Under the pieces are notes generated by a model. The model saw nothing but the letters and a program-made list of their open reading frames with translations, did not search any database and was not told where the DNA came from. From Kryptolebias marmoratus (lineage: Eukaryota; Chordata; Actinopteri; Cyprinodontiformes; Rivulidae): a DNA stretch of 64,000 nt. Location: the NCBI RefSeq assembly GCF_001649575.2, contig NC_051432.1, forward strand, positions 21,276,579 to 21,340,578, written 5' to 3'. This document shows positions 12,313 to 23,869 of the stretch, in pieces (positions within the stretch are counted from its first letter, which is position 1; the number at the start of each line of letters is the position of its first letter). A program made the translations under genes and the position numbers.

Positions 12313-13366
12313 CAAAATATTTAACAATTTTTGCAATGAACAGAATCTAGTTGGCGTGTGGCGTCACCTTAATCCCAATTGTATAAAATTCTCATGGTTT
12401 GGTCCAAATAAAAAATCAAGACTTGATCACTGGCTTATAACCAATGAACTATTGACCAATGAAATCAATTCTTATATCTCTGCTGCACCGCTAACTGACT
12501 ATAGTCTTATTTCCTTACAAATGAAACCCCAAAACTGGAAGTCAAGCACAAGTAAGTATTGGAAATTAAACTACAGTCTTCTTAAATGTGACACCTACTG
12601 CCAAAAAATCAAAGAATTAATCCAAAATATAAAGGACTCTGAAGAACTAAATAGTCCTGTTCAAAAATGGGAATTCCTAAAGTAAACTTGTGATAACAAT
12701 ATTACAATTGAAGAACTTGATAAGGCTGTTAATCGCTTATTATTAAACAAAGCACCTGGTCCGAATGGACTTACAGGGAACTTCTATAAACACTTTTGGG
12801 AAGACATAAGAATATTATTACATGAAGTTTTTACAGAAATATTTAAAAATCCCACTTTACCTATTACAATGAGACAAGGGATTATTATATGTATCCCCAA
12901 ACCAGACAAGGACCCAAGAATTATTGAAAATAGAAGACCTATTACATTCAAAAACTCAGATTATAAATTACTAACGTACATATTTACCATGCGTCTCCAA
13001 TCAGGAATCTCAAACGTTATTGCAGAATCACAATCTGGCTTCTTAAAAGGAAGGTCAATCCACAACAATATAAGACTGGTAAAGGACCTGATTGAATATA
13101 GGGACATGATCAAAGATGATGGCTTCATACTTTTCCTTGACTTTTATAAAGCCTTTGACTCGGTGGAACACCAGTTCTTATTCTCAGTTCTTGAAAGTTT
13201 AGGTTTTGGAGCGAACTTCATTAACTTAATTAGAGGTCTATATCAAAACATTAATAGTTGTGTAATTTTACCTAAGGGAACCACAGCTAGATTTAACATT
13301 AATGTTGGAATTCCACAAGGGTGTCCCATTTCCCCTTATCTATTTAATTTAGCTGTAGAGATGTTA
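12313..13366 (+). pseudogene. LINE (L1/Tx1-like) ORF2 fragment, internally deleted
   Basis: From the LTR edge the translation reads as the end of an apurinic endonuclease domain (SRLDHWLITNELL, then LTDYSLI, at about 12418-12512). It stops near 12684 and resumes in another frame near 12710 with a reverse transcriptase start (NKAPGPNGLTGNFYKHFW). The RT then runs to the gap with an SGFLKGRS-type motif, LFLDFYKAFDSVEH and GIPQGCPISPYLF. The linker that normally separates endonuclease from RT is missing, so the copy carries an internal deletion and a frame break. The first YxDD-type active site would lie in or after the gap. Assignment to the L1 group rests on motif style. Confidence 0.75.
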
Positions 13367-14135
13367 NNNNNNNNNNNNNNNNNNNNNNNNNNNNNNNNNN
13401 NNNNNNNNNNNNNNNNNNNNNNNNNNNNNNNNNNNNNNNNNNNNNNNNNNNNNNNNNNNNNNNNNNNNNNNNNNNNNNNNNNNNNNNNNNNNNNNNNNNN
13501 NNNNNNNNNNNNNNNNNNNNNNNNNNNNNNNNNNNNNNNNNNNNNNNNNNNNNNNNNNNNNNNNNNNNNNNNNNNNNNNNNNNNNNNNNNNNNNNNNNNN
13601 NNNNNNNNNNNNNNNNNNNNNNNNNNNNNNNNNNNNNNNNNNNNNNNNNNNNNNNNNNNNNNNNNNNNNNNNNNNNNNNNNNNNNNNNNNNNNNNNNNNN
13701 NNNNNNNNNNNNNNNNNNNNNNNNNNNNNNNNNNNNNNNNNNNNNNNNNNNNNNNNNNNNNNNNNNNNNNNNNNNNNNNNNNNNNNNNNNNNNNNNNNNN
13801 NNNNNNNNNNNNNNNNNNNNNNNNNNNNNNNNNNNNNNNNNNNNNNNNNNNNNNNNNNNNNNNNNNNNNNNNNNNNNNNNNNNNNNNNNNNNNNNNNNNN
13901 NNNNNNNNNNNNNNNNNNNNNNNNNNNNNNNNNNNNNNNNNNNNNNNNNNNNNNNNNNNNNNNNNNNNNNNNNNNNNNNNNNNNNNNNNNNNNNNNNNNN
14001 NNNNNNNNNNNNNNNNNNNNNNNNNNNNNNNNNNNNNNNNNNNNNNNNNNNNNNNNNNNNNNNNNNNNNNNNNNNNNNNNNNNNNNNNNNNNNNNNNNNN
14101 NNNNNNNNNNNNNNNNNNNNNNNNNNNNNNNNNNN
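13367..14135. other. Assembly gap (769 N)
   Basis: Unresolved bases. The switch from LINE to BEL/Pao sequence lies inside this gap, so any open frame crossing it is an artefact of undefined codons. Confidence 0.99.
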
Positions 14136-15856
14136 GTATGAAGGCAGAGCCTTTTCTGCATGACGTTGCATGGTTATCTGGTCCGGCATTTCTCACACAG
14201 CCAGAAACAGATTGGCCTGTAAACCCAGAGAACATACGGGAACTTCCACATGAAGACCCTGAAGTTAAACTGTCTGCTTCTGTTGGTGTTTCCCTTGCAC
14301 AAGATGACGATCATCCCTTGGCTCTTTTGATTCATCGTGCTTCATCTTGGACTCGTCTTGTCAGAGTGATGGGTTGGATTTTGAGATTTAAAACATTGCT
14401 CTTGCATCACAAAGGAAACAAGACGCATTTCCAGCCTGCATCTGAAACAACCCAGTCTGAAGGTGCTCATCACAGGGTTGAGCTCCGTACTGGCTTTCTT
14501 TCATTGGGAGAGATTGAGGACGCTGAGATGCAGATAATCAAGTTCTGTCAGAAGAAAAGATATTCTGAAGAAATCTCCTGTCTCCAAAAGGGAAAGAACG
14601 TCAAACGAAGCAGTCACATATACAAGTTAAATCCTGTTTTGATGGATGATGTGCTGCGTGTAGGAGGGCGTCTCAGCAGGGCTGTCATGTCTGAAGATTC
14701 TAAGCATCCTATCATTGTTGCTAAAGATCTTCATATTGCTGATCTTATTCTTCAATACATCCATAAAGGGGTGGGTCATGGTGGTAGGAATCACATACTC
14801 TCAAAGCTCCATCAGAAATATTGGATTCCTGGTGCTGGTGCACTGATTAGAAAGATCATGTCGAGGTGTGTGACCTGTAGACGACTTCATGGAGCTGCAG
14901 GCCAGCAACAAATGGCTGACCTGCCTGAAAGCAGAGTAACCCCTGAGAAACCCCCCTTTAGTTTTGTTGGAGTGGACTATTTTGGTCCATTTGAAGTGAA
15001 GCGTGGGAGAAGTCTTGTGAAGAAATATGGAGTTATCTTCACATGTTTGGCGATTAGAGCAGTACATATTGAGATCGCCTCATCTCTTGACACAGACTCT
15101 TTCATTAACGCCTTACGACGTTTCATAGCAAGGCGAGGCCAAGTACAAGAGCTGCGGTCCGATAATGGTACCAATTTTGTGGGCGCAGAGCGTGAGCTGA
15201 TACGAGCTGTCGAAGATTGGAATCAGGAAAAGATCTCTGATGCGCTGTCACTGAAGGGAGTGAAGTGGATCTTCAATCCTCCAGCAGGGTCACACCATGG
15301 TGGAGCATGGGAGAGATTGATTCGTTCCATCAGAAAGGTCCTTAATTCCACCCTGCAGACACAGCGTTTGGACGAGGAAGGACTTCAAACTGCTCTCTGT
15401 GAAGTGGAGTCAATCCTCAACAGTAGACCAATTACATTGGAATCCACCGATCCAAATGATCTGGAAGCTTTAACACCGAACCATCTTCTCTTACTCAAAT
15501 CTAATCCAAGCTTACCACCTGGTTTATTCCAGAAAGAGGATGTTTATGCACGAAAACGATGGAGACAGGTTCAATATATATCTGACCTGTTCTGGAAGAG
15601 ATGGATTAAAGAATATCTGCCTCAACTTCAACAGCGCCAGAAGTGGATGAAGATGAGACGCAACTTTGTTCCTGGAGATGTGGTCCTCATAATGGATGAC
15701 TCTGCACCTCGTGGTTCTTGGATCATTGGCAGAATCACAGAAACTGTGCCAGACAAAAATGGACTTGTACGTCAGGTCTGGATTAAGACCCCAACCAGCC
15801 ACTTATGCAGACCCATCACGAAGATATGCCTTCTTCAGGAGACTTCCAACCAATGA
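14136..15856 (+). CDS. BEL/Pao pol C-terminal part: integrase (5' end in gap)
   Basis: The open frame runs from the gap to TGA at 15854-15856. Its first part resembles the end of the BEL RNase H and linker region. It continues with a His/Cys zinc-binding domain (HGGRNHILSKLH, then CVTCRR near 14865-14880). The integrase core has its catalytic acidic residues at 14975 (Asp in VDYFGPF), 15161 (Asp in RSDNGTNF) and 15311 (Glu in GGAWERLI). The tail contains the BEL-type 'LTPNHLLLLKS' and 'RRNFVPGDVVLIMDDS' segments. No stop or frameshift is seen in the visible part. The enzyme would join element cDNA to host DNA. The reverse transcriptase and gag are not visible, so autonomy cannot be judged. 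Confidence 0.85.
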
Positions 15857-16162
15857 AGACAACACATTTGACTTAACTTTTGACATGACTTTTTGATTTG
15901 ACTTTACCATAACTAGATGTACATCGCAGACTGACTATATTTAGACTAAGTGCTGGTAACCTCTGGCCTATGACTGACTGACTATGTATGGACAAAAGAA
16001 GAAATTAAAAAATGACTATTTGACTATTTGAAAATAATTTTCAAGGACTATTTGACTGTGTTATGTTGTCTCATTGTGTGTTTTGATGTAGTGTATGTCT
16101 TAGGTTATGGTGTTGTATGAGTAATTATTACTATGTAATGATGTAATAATTAGGGGCCGGAA

Positions 16163-16502
16163 TGTTGTGGATAGGCGTAGCTTTAGATCACGTGGTGTTG
16201 ATAGTGATTATAGATCACCTGTTGCTCACCTGGTGTTTTTTCTTCTTAGTGAGTGGGTGATGGGGGAAGTCTACTTTTGCTGACCGCTTTAAGCTTGTAC
16301 GTTTTTTGTCTTATGATCACTGTTTGAACCGGCGGATCCGTTTTAATGCTGCCTTTGGACACGGATTTTTGTTATCCACTGATGTTCTGCATAAAAATAA
16401 ACATTTCAACTGCAGCGTGGATTTGAGTTTTGATCAGCTGGCGCGTCAACGAGGATTCCCCCTATTCAGCTGCTCAGCGACTTTGTTTGACAGTCGCTAA
16501 TA
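16163..16502 (+). repeat. 3' LTR of BEL element 1
   Basis: 340 bp, matching 11973-12312 without a difference I can find. It is preceded by the purine-rich TAGGGGCCGGAA (16151-16162), a possible polypurine tract, and followed by the right copy of the GCAGG duplication at 16503-16507. Confidence 0.9.
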
Positions 16503-16507
16503 GCAGG

Positions 16508-18895
16508 TGTTGCCTAAAAAGGTTCATTTAAAAGAAGCGGTTCCACAGCTATGTGCACTTTTGATGGCGAGCTTGTTCACATCTTCAGTAAACGTGAGGC
16601 TGCTTTGCGTAGACTGCATGACATTTGAATTTTCAAGATGCAGTGACTAAATGAAAGCTGTTGGGAAGGCAGTGAGTTGTTGTAGAGAGCCATCTAGTGG
16701 CGAAAGTTGGTAGGTGCATTATTTACTTTAGAAACTGATCAGCACTTTAGTCCGACACGGAGCCGGCCACTTTAATCAGCTGATGCAGTTTAAGTTGTGT
16801 GCGTAGCTGACAAGACGCCACACACACACACACACACATACATGAAGAAAATAAGATAATTAGACAGAATTAAAGAGCCTGGAAGAACCAAACATCCTGT
16901 CTGTGCTCCTTACCAGCACCCCTTGGAGGATATCAGCATCATAATCCAAAGTCAATGCTATCGAACAAAAGCTCTGCTCAATGCAGCATTTATACAAATG
17001 AAAAACAAAAGTCTTTTACAGACCTATAATTAAGTACACTTCTGCAAAGTTTATCTATTTAATATCTGCTGTGATCCTTTGATGGTGCGTCCAACAGGTG
17101 AACTTATATGTGATGAACAGGATGGGGGTCTATGGTTACACTGAGACGGGTGTCACGACCAGCTGGTTGAAGGTGCTGCTTATAAGGCTAAGTTTGCTTG
17201 CAGCTCCTCAGACTGAAGAAGTCTTTTGGATAAAAGATGGAACATTTCCAACTAAAATGAACCCATTCAGAGGACCTGACTGAACCTTGTTAGACAAGTC
17301 TGAATGGAAAAAAAAACTCTTATTACAACATAAAAACAGCAGACTTGTGTGTGTGTGTGTGTGTGTGTGTCAGAAGCCACAGCTTCTGCGGATTGAAAAG
17401 ACCAAAGAAACCCTCTAGAAACTGCTTCCATCATTGTTAAGGTAAATCTAGACCCATCCTTTGTCATATCCTGTTAACCAGTGTTGATTACAGTTGCAAT
17501 TCTGAGACATAAAAGTCACAGTGGCCCTGATCCTACTATCAAGATTTAGTTTATTTGTTTAATATCAGTATGAACTTTAGTGGGGCAGATGTTCATTTCC
17601 TGAATCATTAACATCAGGAATGTTACAGTCAGCGTTACATTTTCTGTGACCAAAAAAAAGTTGGGCTATGTGATGCTTAATATCTATTTTTATTATTTTT
17701 TTTGTGCACAAACTTGTCGCCTCTATCTCCCTCCCTCGGTGTGATAATTAAATCAGAGAAACGTCCTCCCCCCCTCCACAGCTACCTGAAACGGGAGTTT
17801 TTTTCTAGCTGGGTAAAATTGATCAGACAGGAACACGGCTTTCTGCGTTGGAGTTTTCATTTCATTTGAAGTAATATTTCTGCAAAAATAGCTACTTGAG
17901 ATCATCATACGGTAAATCGCGGGGAGGCAAATGTGAAATAAATAACTTTTAGTTTAAGTTGATCCCAGCCCCCACCCGGGCTCGAACCTGCAGCCTCGAG
18001 ATGAAACTGAACTACAGCAGAGACGGGTAAATAAGAACCACCTGGTCGAATGTAAATAGGTAGAAACACAATGAGGAAACTCTCTCACCGTGTCTCCCCT
18101 CTGGGTTTTTTTTTTCGTTTTTTTCCCCATTCTCTGCCTGCTCCAAGCTTCTCCTCTAATTTCAGTCTCCTGAATGGACTTTTAAAGAGAAAACTGTCCA
18201 CAGCGGGTTTTGTTGCGTTATTAAATAAGAGCAGGTGAGCTGTGACGCATTTGCGGTGGTCCTAAAACCAGCAGGAACTTGTTCACAGGGCGTAGTCTTT
18301 TTTTTATATATCTATGTTTCCAGCCGGGATTGAATCTCGGAAAAAAACAAAGAAACAAAAAAAAAAGTTTTTAATTTAATTTTAAAAGACCCAAATACTT
18401 GAAAAACACACAGAAAAAAACATAATACACAGCAAGCTAAGTAATTAAGTAATAAGTAATTCACATCGTTTATTAGATGGAACTACTACTATGGAACTAC
18501 TTTTTGAGGCGAAATATATTTTTTTAACTATTTCTTTTTTTTGTGTGTGTGTGTGTGTGTTTATGTCCTTATTGACCGGCCGTGTCTGGTGGTTTGTCAT
18601 ATCCTGTGCCCATCAGTTTATGTTGTAAAACTAGTTATTGTGTTGATCAAAGTCAGATTTCTGAGAAAAAAAAAAGAGTCAGAGTTCCTGGGGAAAGAAA
18701 AAGTGTCACCGCGTCCCCGACCCTCTTTGCACTGGAAGTTGTTCTTTCTTTTTTAAAAATAAAAATAAAATAAAGTATTTCTCTTCACGCCTTGCATTCC
18801 TTTTTAATTTCCAGCTTGGACAAAACCTTCACAAGGCAGAACATTCGTGCAAAGAACAGTTTTTTTTTTTTTTTTTTCCCCCTCTTTAATTTCGT
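16508..18895. other. Intergenic DNA upstream of nans copy 1
   Basis: No gene recognised. It contains CA or GT runs near 16822-16840, 17346-17370 and 18541-18560, several A-runs, and two sequences resembling the T-arm of a tRNA on the minus strand (17978-17988 and 18326-18336). Confidence 0.55.
17960..18025 (-). repeat. tRNA-like (Pol III B-box) remnant
   Basis: On the minus strand, 17978-17988 reads GGTTCGAGCCC, a near-perfect tRNA B-box. About 20 bases upstream of it is TAGTTCAGT, which resembles an A-box. The spacing is too short for an intact tRNA, and the arms do not close into a cloverleaf. It is best read as a tRNA-derived SINE remnant or a chance match. Confidence 0.25.
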
Positions 18896-18970
18896 GCTCA
18901 GACGTCACTATGCAAATGAGAAAGCATCGGCCTTCATGGTATAAAAGCTTAACACCCCCTCCGTTAAGGC
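18895..18970 (+). promoter_or_regulatory. nans copy 1 promoter: CRE-like site, octamer and TATA box
   Basis: GACGTCAC (18901-18908, CRE-like), an exact POU octamer ATGCAAAT (18910-18917) and TATAAAAG (18940-18947) lie within 47 bp. The octamer-TATA spacing is 22 bp. A start about 25-30 bp past the TATA box would give a 5' UTR of roughly 125 nt before the ATG at 19096. This architecture suggests regulated, tissue-restricted transcription; which POU factor acts is inference. Confidence 0.65.
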
Positions 18971-19095
18971 CTCTTTCACCCACACCAGGCTGCTGTCCCC
19001 TTGGCCGGTAGTTTGCTTAATTAATAACAATAATAAAAAAAACTTATATATTTTTTTTCTTACCAATAGCAATTCTTTGATTTGCTGCCACCGAG

Positions 19096-22000
19096 ATGCC
19101 TTTGACATTCGAGCTGTGTCCCGGACGGATGATCGGAGGGGACCATCCGTGTTTCATCATCGCTGAAATTGGGCAGAACCATCAGGGAGACATTGAGATT
19201 GCCAAGAAAATGATCAAAATGGCAAAGGTAAACGAAAGTATTGTTTATTTAGACTTTAAAAACAAAAAAAACGTTTTCGAGCAGGTTCACACTATTTATT
19301 CTAACAGCTAGTTTAACGGTAAACCAAAATTAAAACTTTTTTTTAATATAGAAGGGGAAAAAAAACAAGCAAACAAGAAACATCGAAAAACAAAACGTAT
19401 GAAACGTATGAACTAACGTATGAATTATACATACATATTTATAGCCTACCTTATATTTACGAGTTTGCATGAAAAAAGGGATCTTTCTTTTTTAAAGAAA
19501 AATGAAAAAATAAATATATTGAAAAAAAATATTGCATTCAGAGACCTTTACTTAAACTATCCGTGTTTGTTCTGTGGCAATACTAACTGCTTTAGTTCTC
19601 AGAGGGCAGGAATGAATGATTTTGAGCAAGACATGAGGGGGAGGAGGAATAATTAGTTCATGAGTAAAACGGGGCAGAGCTGACAGGAATAAATGAGGTC
19701 AGGAGACATTTGGGATCAGTCCAAGTGTTTCACATACTCTTTGTGACAGTTTCAGCTTTTTTTACCCCCCTCTGTTTGTTTAAGCTATCGTTTGATCCTA
19801 AAGGACTTGTTACTCTTTATATTATTATTCCTACGGGGCATTTTTGACTTGAAAAGCAGTCTAAACCTACCTCTAAAATGTTAGCTGAACTCCAAAAGTG
19901 CGCTCAATTCGATCCAAAAATAAAGATCAAAGTGTAGCAGCCCGCACGTTAGATTCAGACTTTAGACATTGAAATGGATCCTACCTTTAATCGATATAAG
20001 GAAGAGGAGGAAGAGAAGATTTAAAAAAAAAAAAGCCTCAGCCGACAGCGGGGATCGAACCTGCGGTCTTCGCTTTTTGCTTTTTGTTTCCTCCCCGGTT
20101 TTGCAGTGAACTCTTTCAAGCACATCTGGAACCTCTGTAGAGCCTTTGTGTTAGGTTAAAAAAAAAAAAAAAAAAGTTTGCAGCCGCAGTTTGTAGTCCG
20201 TGTTTCACGGTGTCCCTGAGGCAGCTCGTTGTCTGCGCCGCTAAATAAATAAATAATAATAACAAAAACAAAACTGAGTTTCCATAACGACCTTCCTTAT
20301 CTGCGATCAACTAAACTGACTGGATGCGCGTTTGGATGATGACCTGGAGTTTGTAACGGAAGAAATCCCGTTATACCTGCAGAGCTATTTCCTTCCTTTT
20401 CTCTCGCTTTCTTTTCCCCTCTTTTATGGCAGCCAGGCGTTATGCTGGGTTCCTTTTACTTCTTTTTTTTCCCAGTCATTCGGACTTAAAACTTACTGTC
20501 AGTGCCGCGGACAGGTAAAGCTGCGGCCCCGAGCCCGGGTTGCGTCAGGAAAAGGCGTTCGGTGTGAAACAACATGACCTATTCTTCAAAGCTCCTGCAA
20601 GAAGTGAGCAGCCGAGAAAACAAGAAAAAATATATTGTTTTTTTTTTTGTTTTGTTTTTTTTTTAATCTTCCCTTCACAGGATTGTGGTGCCGACTGCGC
20701 CAAATTCCAGAAAAGCGAGCTGGAGAACAGGTTCAATCAGCGAGCCTTGGAGCGTCCGTACGACTCCAAAAACTCCTGGGGGAAAACTTACGGCGAGCAC
20801 AAGCGCCACCTGGAGTTCAGCCACGAGCAGTACAGGGAGCTGCAGAAATATGCCACGGAGGTGGGGATCTTCTTCACGGCCTCAGGGATGGACGAGGTAA
20901 GGGGTATTTTGTTTTTTGTTTTTTAATATTTTTAATTCTGAAGATGTTTGTGATGCTTTGAGTACCTGACAGGTTTCACTGCAGCTTTTCTGTCTTTTAG
21001 ATGGCGGTGGATTTTCTCCACAAAATCAATGTGCCTTTCTTCAAAGTGGCATCTGCAGACACAAACAACTTCCCCTATTTGGCAGCAACAGCCAAAAAAG
21101 GTGAGCTACCATAGCCGAACCTTTGCTCGTGGTGGACTTTTTTTTAGCTGCATTTTATCTTGAATATAGACTGGCTTTCATAGAATACAAAACTTTTTCT
21201 CTCCCCATCCACAGCCACCACTAATGCACCATACTGCACACAGAAATACAGCCTTTGATGCCAACTAAAAGAAGAAAAAACTATAACAAATGTCTCTTAT
21301 TAAAACCTAACTTAACAAAAATAATTGGGGTTTATGTGGTCACCCTTTTTTCATGTCTTTTTTTTTTTTAATTTAGCATCTATTGTGTAAAGTTACACAA
21401 ATATTTATCGGGTTTCCTCTTACTGTCTGTGTCAGGTCGTCCCATGGTGGTGTCAAGTGGCATGCAGTCAATGGAGACAATGCGTCGAGCCTATAAGACA
21501 GTGAAAGAGCACAATGAGAACTTTGTCATCCTTCAGTGCACCAGCACCTACCCTCTGAGCCCTGATGAGGTTAACCTCAGAGTCATCACGGTAAATAAAA
21601 CCTTATAAAAAACAAGATAAACTCTGGTTAGGTGGAAGACCAAGCCTGAACTTGCACACCTTCACACTGCTGCAGACGAATTGCGTTTGATTCCAAAAGT
21701 GCTTCACTTAAGAATCACCTTTGTTCTCTCCTACTGTTGACTTGTTGAATGCAGGAGTACCAGAAGGAGTTTCCTGACATTCCCATCGGGTATTCTGGTC
21801 ACGAAACTGGAATCAGCATTTCGGTGGCAGCTGTGGCTTTGGGGGCAAAGGTCGTTGAGCGTCATGTAACTTTGGACAAAACATGGAAAGGCAGTGACCA
21901 CGCGGCCTCACTGGAGCCCTCTGAGCTGACTGAACTGGTCTGCTCCATTCGGCTGGTGGAGAGGGCGATGGGAAGCAACATCAAGAAGATGCTGCCCTCT

Positions 22001-22345
22001 GAGCAGTCGTTGTTTGTCAAGGTTAGTTAAACTCTCTTTTCTTGAAGAATTATACAAAGCAGCAGAAATTGTTTCATCGTTCAGACAGACTGGGAACATT
22101 TCAGCTGACTTATCCTTCTTTCTTTTTGCCTCCAGTTGGGCAAGTCGGTGGTGGCCAGGGAGAACATCCCTAAAGGAACAGTCCTGACTCTGGACATGCT
22201 GAGGGTGAAGGCGGCCGAGCCCATCGGCATTCCCGCTGAGGACATCTTCCATCTGGTCGGGAAGACTGTGACGAAGGACTTGAAGGAGGACGAGAGCATC
22301 ATGCCTGACGTGGTGGACAGCTACGGCAAGAAGGCCAAGTGCTGA
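19096..22345 (+). CDS. nans: Sialic acid synthase (N-acetylneuraminate-9-phosphate synthase), copy 1
   Basis: Exons are 19096-19227, 20681-20896, 21001-21100, 21436-21590, 21755-22021 and 22136-22345. All have AG/GT borders and consistent phases and give 359 residues, the length of human NANS. The enzyme condenses ManNAc-6-phosphate with phosphoenolpyruvate in the cytosol. Residues 1-290 form the NeuB-type TIM barrel: EIGQNHQGD near residue 25, CAKFQKSEL near 50, QCTSTYPL, GYSGHETG and the KTWKGSDHAASLEP segment. Exon 6 encodes the C-terminal SAF (antifreeze-like) domain. It is a tandem paralogue of copy 2 (51 differences by my count, about 86% identity). It is the more diverged copy. The conserved barrel motif KVGSGDTNNFPYLEKT reads KVASADTNNFPYLAAT here, and the SAF start reads ARENIP instead of AKVKIP. 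No stops or frameshifts occur. Transcription probably starts from the TATA promoter near 18940. Confidence 0.93.
20036..20076 (-). repeat. tRNA 3'-half-like sequence in nans copy 1 intron 1
   Basis: On the minus strand 20051-20061 reads GGTTCGATCCC. It is flanked by bases that pair four out of five as a T-stem, then by an acceptor-like stretch and a long T run (20022-20034), which would serve as a Pol III terminator. No matching 5' half is visible, so this is at most a tRNA-derived fragment. Confidence 0.3.
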
Positions 22346-22525
22346 GAACAAGAGGGATTTAAAATAGCTGAAATAGCACTTACTTTTGAAGGTTATTTAG
22401 TAGAGTTCTAAAATGGCAATTAGCATGAATTCCATTTATGAGACTTAATCATGAGTTATGGGAGTATTTTTTATTTGATTCAGGTGGGATTTTAGACAAA
22501 TGAATTATATATGAATCTGAGTTCT

Positions 22526-22531
22526 AATAAA
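22526..22531 (+). terminator. nans: nans copy 1 poly(A) signal (AATAAA)
   Basis: First AATAAA after the stop codon, 180 bases downstream, followed by a T/G-rich stretch at 22536-22556. A second AATAAA at 22885-22890 is a distal alternative. The 3' UTR is recognisably homologous to that of copy 2. Confidence 0.6.
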
Positions 22532-23869
22532 TATCTATTTTTGTTGTTGTTCTTCTTCTGAGATAAAGAATGTCATATTTTTAAAAAAGTGGCCTTAACA
22601 CAATTTTTTTTTTTTTTTTTTGGGGGGGGGAACCTGGCTCTGGTCAATCTAGAAGCTCGATGGTAGTTTCAGCTCTGTGGTCAGGATTGTTACAGTGCTT
22701 TCACAAGTTGCAAATCTGTTAGATGATATTGTTAAATAACATTGCATTAAGTCATTAACCTGCTTTGGAGAGACTAAACAAACATGAAATTAACCCTCCC
22801 ATTGTTAATGTCATTCAGAATGCTAAAATTGGAACCTGTTTGCCCAGATGTTACTGTACTAAAAAGAAAAAAAACACACACAGTAATAAAATATTGTTAA
22901 ATACTGATTTTCCTTCGATTAAATGAAGTCACTCTGTGTCCATCGGGTATATTCATTGTTGGAAATGGATTGTTGTATTGTGGGCATTTTTTTTAAACAA
23001 TCTTTGTCAGACAATCATGGATTAAATATTTTTACTTATGAAACTGAAAGGAATTCAAGTTTTTTTTATTTCATGTTTCCACAATATCATGAACTAGTTC
23101 AAGGAGTCTGGGGACATCTCAGAGCATAAAGGTCAACATTAACATTTTCCTTTTCTGGAAAACCTCATAATCCTTCAGTTCGAGTTTCATGTAAATAGTC
23201 TGCAGTTGTCCATTTCATATTACTTGCCAACCATGTGTGCATTCACCAGAAATAAAGAGAAAAAAACTTATTTGTAGCAAACCTGGTGAAAGTGTAGTTT
23301 AATGCACTTGATCTTCAAGAGGTCAGGTGGCATTGGACTAGAAACCATAACACTGCCACGACCAGAACATTTGCATCCTGTTTTTCCTAGGTGGTTAAAT
23401 GATCACCTGATCGGCACTAGCAACAGTCCTTTGTTTCTCCATCCATCCAGGAGCAGTTCCAGGCAGCGTATTTAACTATCTTCTATCACTCATTATATAT
23501 TCAAAAACAAAGGTTATAAAGATAACCTCTGGTCTTGTTTATATTGTTGTGTGTTTCAGCCTGCTATAACAATAGAAACCATATACTGAGGAGTACCCCA
23601 GAAAAAAACCCACTTTGTCTAGACAATCTCAATCAGTCACGCTTCATTTACAGTACACAACCCTTTGTCAACAGGCATACACTCAAAAAAAAGAAAAAGA
23701 AAGCCAATCCTCTTTCAACTCTAGAGTTATATGTGTTAGGGCGTAATACAAATGACCTTGTCTTTACCAGGTTCTAAATCTAATCTAATTAAAATGCACA
23801 ATAGATTCCACCTTGTCATTATTTATTAAACAAAAATTAAGCCAAAATAGAAAAGCTGTACGTGACAAA
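22532..23869. other. nans copy 1 3' flank
   Basis: No gene. Patchy similarity to the sequence after copy 2 continues to about 23000 (an 'aaatactgatttttcc' type segment beside an 'aaagtcactc' type segment). A T16-G9 run lies at 22605-22629. Confidence 0.5.

Larger units (their letters stand above)
11973..16502 (+). mobile_element. BEL/Pao LTR retrotransposon 1, chimeric and gapped
   Basis: Two 340-bp LTRs flank the element: 11973-12312 and 16163-16502. I found no mismatch between them by eye. The flanks carry a GCAGG target-site duplication. The right half of the interior is BEL/Pao pol (RNase H end and integrase, 14136-15856), followed by a purine-rich stretch ending at 16162 that could prime plus-strand synthesis. 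The left half is not BEL sequence but a LINE fragment that starts directly at the LTR edge. A 769-base run of N separates the two. No gag, protease or reverse transcriptase of the BEL type is visible. The identical LTRs mean a very recent insertion, if the assembly is right. Confidence 0.85.

Noticed and set aside
13336..14235. Minus-strand frames across the gap
   Set aside because: They consist almost entirely of undefined codons.
12869..15856. A single 995-codon reading frame that would fuse a LINE reverse transcriptase to a BEL integrase
   Set aside because: About 256 codons of it are undefined bases of the assembly gap, so the fusion is not real evidence. The two ends belong to different element classes.
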